Assembly: GCA_949935895.1 (NCBI GenBank)
Contig: CATLGL010000045.1
Span: forward strand, 1-11,397
Reading direction: 5' to 3'
DNA: 11,397 nucleotides
DNA from: an uncultured Clostridia bacterium
GTDB lineage: Bacteria > Bacillota > Clostridia > TANB77 > CAG-508
Shown: positions 7,074 to 11,397 of the stretch, in pieces
Position numbering within the stretch: the stretch's first letter is position 1
Layout: the number at the start of each line of letters is the position of its first letter
Notes under the pieces: model-generated
The model's database searches: none
What the model was told of the DNA's origin: nothing
Seen by the model: the letters and a program-made list of their open reading frames with translations, nothing else
Program-made: the position numbers and the translations under genes

Positions 7074-7155
7074 ATCTACCACTATCACAAAAAAGTGTAA
7101 AGTAGAAAGGAGATATACCAAATTCTAACGAAATAAAGCAAAAAGGAGGCAAAAA
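7074..7155 (+). promoter_or_regulatory. conserved leader of the second paralog
   Basis: Contains TCAC-A6-GTGT (7085-7098), AAAGGAG (7106-7112) with no start codon after it, and the functional AAGGAGG just before ATG 7156. The order matches the leader of paralog A, so the two genes were probably duplicated together with their control region and are co-regulated rather than cotranscribed. Confidence 0.55.
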
Positions 7156-8661
7156 ATGAAATTTTTAGAACCACAAATAATAAAACGGGAGGGTTCAAAA
7201 ATAGTACCAGAAGCCAAATGGATTTTAAAAGAAATATCTGGTGACAGATATTATCTAAAAGACTATAAAACATTTGGTCAACTACATTTAGCACAGGAAT
7301 TAGGAGGTAATTATTGCATTCTGGATAATAAAAGATGTTCGACTGAAGGGTTTATTTATAAGCAGCTAGAACAAATTGGAAAGTATATAATAGCCTTTTG
7401 GTGGGAGGAAATGCCAAATGATTTTAAAAAGCAGCGTTTTTTAGTGCTAGAAAAGAGTGGCTATGTCCAATTATATGATTCGATTGAAGTAATAAAGTAT
7501 GAATTAAGACAAGATATAATGCTAATTACTTCGCAAAATGGAATTCATGTATTTAGAAATGGAGTTATACAATGTTTTAAAAAGGTTTCTTTTATTACCA
7601 TATCTGGCACAGAAGTATGGGAACCACAAACAAGAGATATTGCGATTATTAAATTAGCACATAACGGAGATTTATATATCGAGGATAAAAAATCTAGTAA
7701 GTGCTTTTTTAAAGATGTGCAGGATTATGAATTGTGGCAAAAGCAGTTTGAAAGAGAGGAGAATAAGGTTTCTTATCAGAACTTCCATATGGTTAAAATA
7801 GTATTGAAACTAAACTCAAAACTTTGCAATATTACAAGTTTTGAAGTAAACCGTAAGGGAGAAATGTTAAGAGAAAATCTCATGTCCGTTCATAAAATTA
7901 ATTTTATGGAATTAAGTCAAAACCATACCATATGTAACTGGTGTGAAAAAAGTGCAAGACATATTTTGTGCAAAGCACCAGATGGAACAAAAGTGGTATA
8001 TGATTTGTGGCGAGAACTTCAAATTCAAACAGATGAAAATGTTCATGAAATTGAAGTAGGAAAGGAGATTTATTTAAAAGAGGAGTCTGGTAATTATGTA
8101 AGAGTATATGACAAGCAAACGAGTCAGCTGTTACTAAAGACAAATATGAAAATATTAGAACCTCTTAATCTGAATCCACATAAAAGTCAAGAAAAATGGA
8201 ATATTTGGATAGGTGAAGATGAGAAAAGAATGTATTTATTATCTAGAGATGAGAAGTTGGAAATACCTAAGATACAAGCTTGGCAAGCTTTAGATAATTA
8301 TCTTCTATTGCAATCAGAAACAGACAGTGTCATTTATCAAATTTCAGATGAGATTCGCTTAATTGCACAAAATTATGATGCCAACAGTATATATTGTGGT
8401 ACAAAGGACATTATAGTGGTAAAGCAGGGGAAATGTTATATGGTTTATTATAATGGAATTTTTCTTAAACGATGTTTTAGAATGCCAATATATGAGGAGT
8501 GCCATAAAAAATGGGACAAATTGGTGCAAAGAGGTCAATTTATTAAAATACCGTATGTGGGAGAATTTTTTGTGAACTGTAACGAAAATAAAGCCTACGG
8601 AAAGCTTAGTATGCGTTATTGGAGGGAGATATGTCATAAAAAGGCGCAGGATTCCTTGTGA
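7156..8661 (+). CDS. large uncharacterised protein, paralog B
   Basis: A 501-residue paralog of the protein at 5541-6968, unrecognised. It is soluble by sequence, with no signal peptide or transmembrane stretch, beta-rich in appearance, and cysteine-containing in its second half (ICNWCEKSARHILC near residues 257-270). Similarity to paralog A runs the full length and is strongest at the N-terminus and in the C-terminal 60 residues, but the proteins have diverged considerably, so the duplication is not recent. One CGG codon (7186-7188, K-R-E) occurs and is followed by G. In the C-terminal alignment, the CGG at 6801 in paralog A faces an AGA arginine here, supporting arginine as its meaning. The last residues (KKAQDSL) are encoded by the left arm and loop of the terminator hairpin, so gene and terminator overlap. 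A strong AAGGAGG precedes ATG 7156. Confidence 0.8.
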   Translation: MKFLEPQIIKREGSKIVPEAKWILKEISGDRYYLKDYKTFGQLHLAQELGGNYCILDNKRCSTEGFIYKQLEQIGKYIIAFWWEEMPNDFKKQRFLVLEKSGYVQLYDSIEVIKYELRQDIMLITSQNGIHVFRNGVIQCFKKVSFITISGTEVWEPQTRDIAIIKLAHNGDLYIEDKKSSKCFFKDVQDYELWQKQFEREENKVSYQNFHMVKIVLKLNSKLCNITSFEVNRKGEMLRENLMSVHKINFMELSQNHTICNWCEKSARHILCKAPDGTKVVYDLWRELQIQTDENVHEIEVGKEIYLKEESGNYVRVYDKQTSQLLLKTNMKILEPLNLNPHKSQEKWNIWIGEDEKRMYLLSRDEKLEIPKIQAWQALDNYLLLQSETDSVIYQISDEIRLIAQNYDANSIYCGTKDIIVVKQGKCYMVYYNGIFLKRCFRMPIYEECHKKWDKLVQRGQFIKIPYVGEFFVNCNENKAYGKLSMRYWREICHKKAQDSL

Positions 8662-8676
8662 ATCCTACGCCTTTTT
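8638..8676 (+). terminator. intrinsic terminator overlapping the end of paralog B
   Basis: AAAAAGGCG (8638-8646) and AGGATT (8648-8653) pair with AATCCT (8661-8666) and CGCCTTTTT (8668-8676), with one C/A mismatch and a 7-base loop. The stop codon TGA (8659-8661) lies at the edge of the loop. A T-run ends the right arm. Confidence 0.9.
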
Positions 8677-8737
8677 AATAAAATACATGTTTTTATTTAA
8701 CAAACTGATAATTTTCTTAAAATTTTTTTAAAAATAT

Positions 8738-8765
8738 TTGCGAAAAAAGTATTTTATGATATAGT
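8738..8765 (+). promoter_or_regulatory. promoter of the GH18 gene
   Basis: TTGCGA (8738-8743), a 16-base spacer and an extended -10 TGATATAGT (TATAGT at 8760-8765). It lies 34 bases before the start codon and immediately follows the terminator of the previous gene, so the GH18 gene is its own unit. Confidence 0.7.
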
Positions 8766-8799
8766 AGTAGCATACTAGAAATAAAAAAGGAGAATTTTC

Positions 8800-10456
8800 A
8801 TGAAAAATATCAAAAATATATGGAAAAAAGTTGCAATTGTAGTAGGGCTATTAGTAATTGCAGGAGTAATATTGATAGTATCTCCAAACTTTAAAAAAGA
8901 TCCAAATGAAGGAAAAATTAATTTTGTCATCAATAATAATAATGTAACAGGAAAATTAAAACATGACATATGGATAGATGATAACAATGTGGTATATGTA
9001 TCAATGGAGGACCTAGAAAATTACTTTGATGGGCAAATTTATCATGATAAAGCCAACAATCAAATCATAACAACTTCTGATACAAAAGTAGCAGTATTAT
9101 CTTTAACACAAAAGAAAATGACAGTAAATGGTTCAGAAGTAAAATTAGTAAGTGGAGCAAAACGACAAGATGGCACATATTATTTACCAATTTCAGAAAT
9201 GGGAAAAATATATAATATTGAAATCAATAATATAAGCAATAATGTGATTACATTAGACTCATTAGATAGAGAATTAGTAAAAGCAGATGTTAGCAAAAAT
9301 GTTAGTGTGAAATATAATACAAAATGGATAGCAAGAACAGTAGATAAACTAAAACAAGGTGAAAAAGTAGTAGTGATATCTGAAAAAGATGGATATAGCA
9401 GAATAAGAACAGAAAACGGAAAAATTGGATATATAAAATCCGACAAATTAACTAATAAAACAATAGTAAGAGAAAAATTAGAAAAAGATCCACAAATAAA
9501 GGAAAAAGTAAAGCTTGTTTGGGATTATTATTCAGAATATGTAAATGCACCAGTAAGAACAGAAAAAATTCCTGGAATTAATGTAGTTAGCCCCTCCTTT
9601 TTTTCACTAAAAAATACAGATGGATTAAGCATTATTGATAATGCTGCAAGAGGTGGAAAAGATTATCTTAATTGGGCAAAAGCGAATGGATATAAAGTAT
9701 GGGCTATGTTTTCAAATAATTCTATGAAGGAAGTTACTTCTAAAATTTTAAATGATTATACATTAAGAACAAAAATGATTGAACAAATTGTAGCACTTGC
9801 TGTACAATATGATTTAGATGGCATCAATGTAGATTTTGAATATATGAATATGGCAGATAAAGATGTATATTCAAGATTTATTATTGAACTTGCTCCACGC
9901 CTAAGAGAATATGGTATTGTAACAAGTGTTGATGTAACAGCACCAGATGGTAGCGAAAATTGGTCACTATGTTTTGATAGAGATGAACTTGCAAAAGCGG
10001 CAGATTATATTATTTTTATGGCATATGATCAACATGGAGTATCTAGTACAAAAACAGGAAGTGTTGCAGGATATGATTGGGTAGAGGCCAATATTAAAAA
10101 ATTTATAGGGCAAGAGGCAGTTGAAAAAGAAAAAATTATTTTAGGAATGCCATTATATACAAGATTATGGAAAACAGATAGTACAGGAAAGATAATAAGT
10201 TCTGTTATTAACATGAATAAAGTAAACCAGACATTACCAAAAGATGTAACAAAAACATGGGACGAACTAACAAAACAATATTATGTAGAATACACAGGCC
10301 GGACAACAAAAATGTCAAATGTGGATAGAGGATGTTGATTCTATTAGAGAAAAACTAAATTTAATAAGTCAATATGAACTAGCAGGAGGAGCATTCTGGG
10401 AAAAAGACAGAGAAACAGAGGATATTTGGACATTAGTAGAAGAAAAGTTAAAATAA
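8800..10456 (+). CDS. membrane-anchored SH3b-GH18 cell-wall glycoside hydrolase, read through a +1 frameshift
   Basis: A predicted surface enzyme cutting N-acetylglucosamine-type linkages in peptidoglycan or related polymers, like the YaaH/SleL/YvbX group. In order: a signal anchor (about 8-28), a copper-amine-oxidase-N-like domain (about 41-155; known from such enzymes as a non-enzymatic module), an SH3b-like domain (about 160-217) and a GH18 barrel (about 255-550). The active-site motif is DGINVDFE (340-347), with E347 the predicted acid/base; MAYD is at 407-410. Frame 0 ends early at TGA 10336-10338 after non-family residues. Skipping C10300 turns CGG into GGA and restores the barrel's end: QMWIEDVDSI, then the strand-8 segment ELAGGAFWEKDRETEDIW, ending at TAA 10454-10456. 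The joined length is 551 aa. ATG 8800 follows AAAGGAG. Unshifted protein would lack the closing strand of the barrel. Confidence 0.85.
10297..10303 (+). other. +1 frameshift site GGC-C-GGA in the GH18 gene
   Basis: The 0-frame reads GGC CGG ACA. The +1 frame is closed upstream by TAG at 10286-10288 and the 0-frame closes at 10336-10338, so the shift lies within about 50 bases. Placing it at the CGG gives G-G-Q-Q-K-C-Q-M-W-I-E-D with no odd residues. Conservation here is weaker than in tsaD, so the exact position is inferred partly from the other two sites. Confidence 0.65.
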
Positions 10457-10464
10457 GAGAAAAT

Positions 10465-10501
10465 AAAAATCGTTTTAGAATTTTAATCTAAAACGATTTT
10501 T
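10465..10501 (+). terminator. intrinsic terminator after the GH18 gene
   Basis: The 15-base arm 10465-10479 (AAAAATCGTTTTAGA) pairs perfectly with 10487-10501 around a 7-base loop and ends in a T-run. It starts 9 bases after TAA 10454-10456, the stop of the shifted frame, and more than 120 bases after the unshifted stop. This supports the shifted frame as the real end of the gene. Confidence 0.9.
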
Positions 10502-10574
10502 TAAAAGCTATAAGAGAATGCAAAGTAAATAAACTTAAGCGCTTTAAAAATATATACTTAAAAATCAAAAAAAG

Positions 10575-10590
10575 TATTGCAATTGCAATA
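10575..10590. promoter_or_regulatory. 16-bp perfect palindrome over the rpsB -35 box
   Basis: TATTGCAATTGCAATA is its own reverse complement and contains the -35 hexamer TTGCAA. It could be a repressor or activator site. In AT-rich DNA it may also be partly fortuitous. Confidence 0.4.
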
Positions 10591-10605
10591 TTTTTTTGAT
10601 ATAAT
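10577..10605 (+). promoter_or_regulatory. strong promoter of rpsB
   Basis: TTGCAA (10577-10582), a 17-base spacer and TATAAT (10600-10605) with an extended -10 TG at 10597-10598. Transcription start is expected near 10612, giving a leader of about 105 bases. Confidence 0.85.
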
Positions 10606-10611
10606 ATCAAA

Positions 10612-10716
10612 GTTAAAAAATATACACATAAAGTGAGTTTGCTTTTAGTGCCATAATTATGGTGTGTGGCAAATGTAGATGCTTTATGGAGGTAAAACTA
10701 AAGGAGGAATAAAAAA
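10612..10716 (+). promoter_or_regulatory. structured 5' leader of rpsB, possibly autoregulatory
   Basis: CTTTTAG (10642-10648) can pair with CTAAAGG (10698-10704), which overlaps the Shine-Dalgarno AAGGAGG (10701-10707). Between them, TGCCA (10649-10653) can pair with TGGCA (10667-10671), and CCATAATTATGG (10651-10662) is an alternative palindrome. Mutually exclusive folds over the ribosome binding site fit ribosomal-protein feedback control. I do not recognise a named S2 leader class. Confidence 0.45.
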
Positions 10717-11397
10717 ATGGCAGTAGTTGCAATGAAACAATTACTAGAAGCAGGTGTTCATTTTGGACATCAAACAAGAAGATGGGATCCTAGAATGGCT
10801 GAATATATTTTTCAAGCTAGAAATGGTATCCATATTATTGACTTACAAAAAACATCAAAGAAAATTGATGAAGCTTACCGCTTTGTAAAAGAAGCATCAG
10901 AAGAAGGAAAGGATATTCTTTTTGTTGGTACAAAAAAACAAGCTCAAGAATGCGTAAAAGAAGCAGCAGAAGCTTGTGGAATGTATTATATTGACCAAAG
11001 ATGGTTAGGTGGAATGCTTACAAATTTTGGTACTATTCAAAAAAGAATTCAAAGATTAAAAGCTTTAGAAGCAATGCAAGAAGATGGAACATTTGATGTA
11101 TTACCTAAAAAAGAAGTTATTCTTTTGAAAAAAGAAATGGAAAAATTAGAAAAAAACCTAGGTGGAATTAAAGAAATGAATAAACTTCCAGGTGTAATCT
11201 TTGTTGTAGATCCAAAAAAAGAAAGAATTGCGATTTTAGAAGCTAGAAAATTAAATATACCAGTTGTTGGATTAATCGATACAAACTGTAACCCAGAAGA
11301 TGTTGACTATGTTATTCCTGGAAATGATGATGCTATACGTGCAGTAAAATTAATTACAACAGTAATGGCAAATGCAGTAATCGAAGGAAAACAAGGT
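10717..11397 (+). CDS. rpsB: 30S ribosomal protein S2 (3' end cut by the window)
   Basis: Ribosomal protein S2 of the small subunit. The 227 codons present begin MAVVAMKQLLEAGVHFGHQTRRWDPRM, written here only to mark the family's standard N-terminus (residues 1-27, key part GVHFGHQTRRW). They continue through NGIHIIDLQKT, FVGTKKQAQ, YIDQRWLGGMLTNF, LPGVIFVVDPKKE and PVVGLIDTNCNP to a final AIRAVKLI segment. The frame is open to the end of the window, so only the C-terminal tail is missing. The Shine-Dalgarno AAGGAGG (10701-10707) lies 9 bases before ATG 10717. Arginine codons are AGA, CGC and CGT, with no CGG. In Firmicutes the gene is usually followed by tsf, which would lie outside the window. 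Confidence 0.97.
   Translation, partial: MAVVAMKQLLEAGVHFGHQTRRWDPRMAEYIFQARNGIHIIDLQKTSKKIDEAYRFVKEASEEGKDILFVGTKKQAQECVKEAAEACGMYYIDQRWLGGMLTNFGTIQKRIQRLKALEAMQEDGTFDVLPKKEVILLKKEMEKLEKNLGGIKEMNKLPGVIFVVDPKKERIAILEARKLNIPVVGLIDTNCNPEDVDYVIPGNDDAIRAVKLITTVMANAVIEGKQG

Noticed and set aside
7106..7119. Resemblance of AAAGGAGATATACC to the phage T7 gene 10 ribosome binding region.
   Set aside because: No start codon follows, the surrounding sequence is native and the match is short; coincidence.
6904..7294. Minus-strand open frames across 6904-7294, and others within 7904-8143, 8359-8637, 8775-8987, 9180-9446 and 10029-10214.
   Set aside because: They lie antisense to well-supported genes, promoters or terminators, lack ribosome binding sites and show Phe/Ile/Leu-rich antisense composition.
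1..11397. tRNA or rRNA genes, CRISPR arrays, insertion sequences.
   Set aside because: I saw no cloverleaf, regularly spaced repeats, transposase or terminal inverted repeats in the window.

Overview
The window looks like a chromosomal segment of an AT-rich, low-GC Gram-positive bacterium of the Clostridia/Firmicutes type. The signs are strong AGGAGG-type ribosome binding sites, AT-rich codon use with AGA as the main arginine codon, sigma-A-like promoters, a clostridial-style rpsB, and a TsaD and M50 protease typical of Firmicutes. I cannot name a species from sequence alone.

Layout. 1-191: the end of an upstream unit with a small DUF6440-type protein. 442-1164: a stand-alone Fic-domain AMP transferase with its own inhibitory motif. 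1295-3883: a plus-strand cluster of an M50 site-2 protease, the tRNA t6A synthase subunit TsaD and a calcineurin-like phosphoesterase, ending in a bidirectional terminator. 3905-5298 (minus strand): an NfeD-like membrane protein followed by an SPFH/stomatin-like protein, a classic pair. 5541-8661: two large paralogous proteins of unknown function, each with its own near-consensus promoter, a conserved leader and a hairpin terminator. 8800-10456: a membrane-anchored SH3b plus GH18 cell-wall hydrolase. 10717-11397: the start of rpsB behind a strong promoter and a leader that can fold over its Shine-Dalgarno.

The most striking observation is a recurrent +1 frameshift. Three separate genes (M50 protease, tsaD and the GH18 enzyme) are each split by the same event: the 0-frame presents a CGG codon followed by A, and the conserved protein resumes exactly one base later at GGA (Gly). 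The sites are ATT-C-GGA at 1535-1541, ATT-C-GGA at 2586-2592 and GGC-C-GGA at 10297-10303. Everything downstream is intact to a natural C-terminus. In the genes of native composition CGG is never otherwise used in frame. Only the two paralogous unknown genes use it (five times), and never with a following A. TsaD is normally essential, so simple decay is unlikely. The pattern suggests either programmed +1 recoding (or quadruplet decoding of CGGA) linked to a missing or weak tRNA for CGG, or a systematic single-C insertion artefact. Both can be tested, and the first would be a new recoding system.
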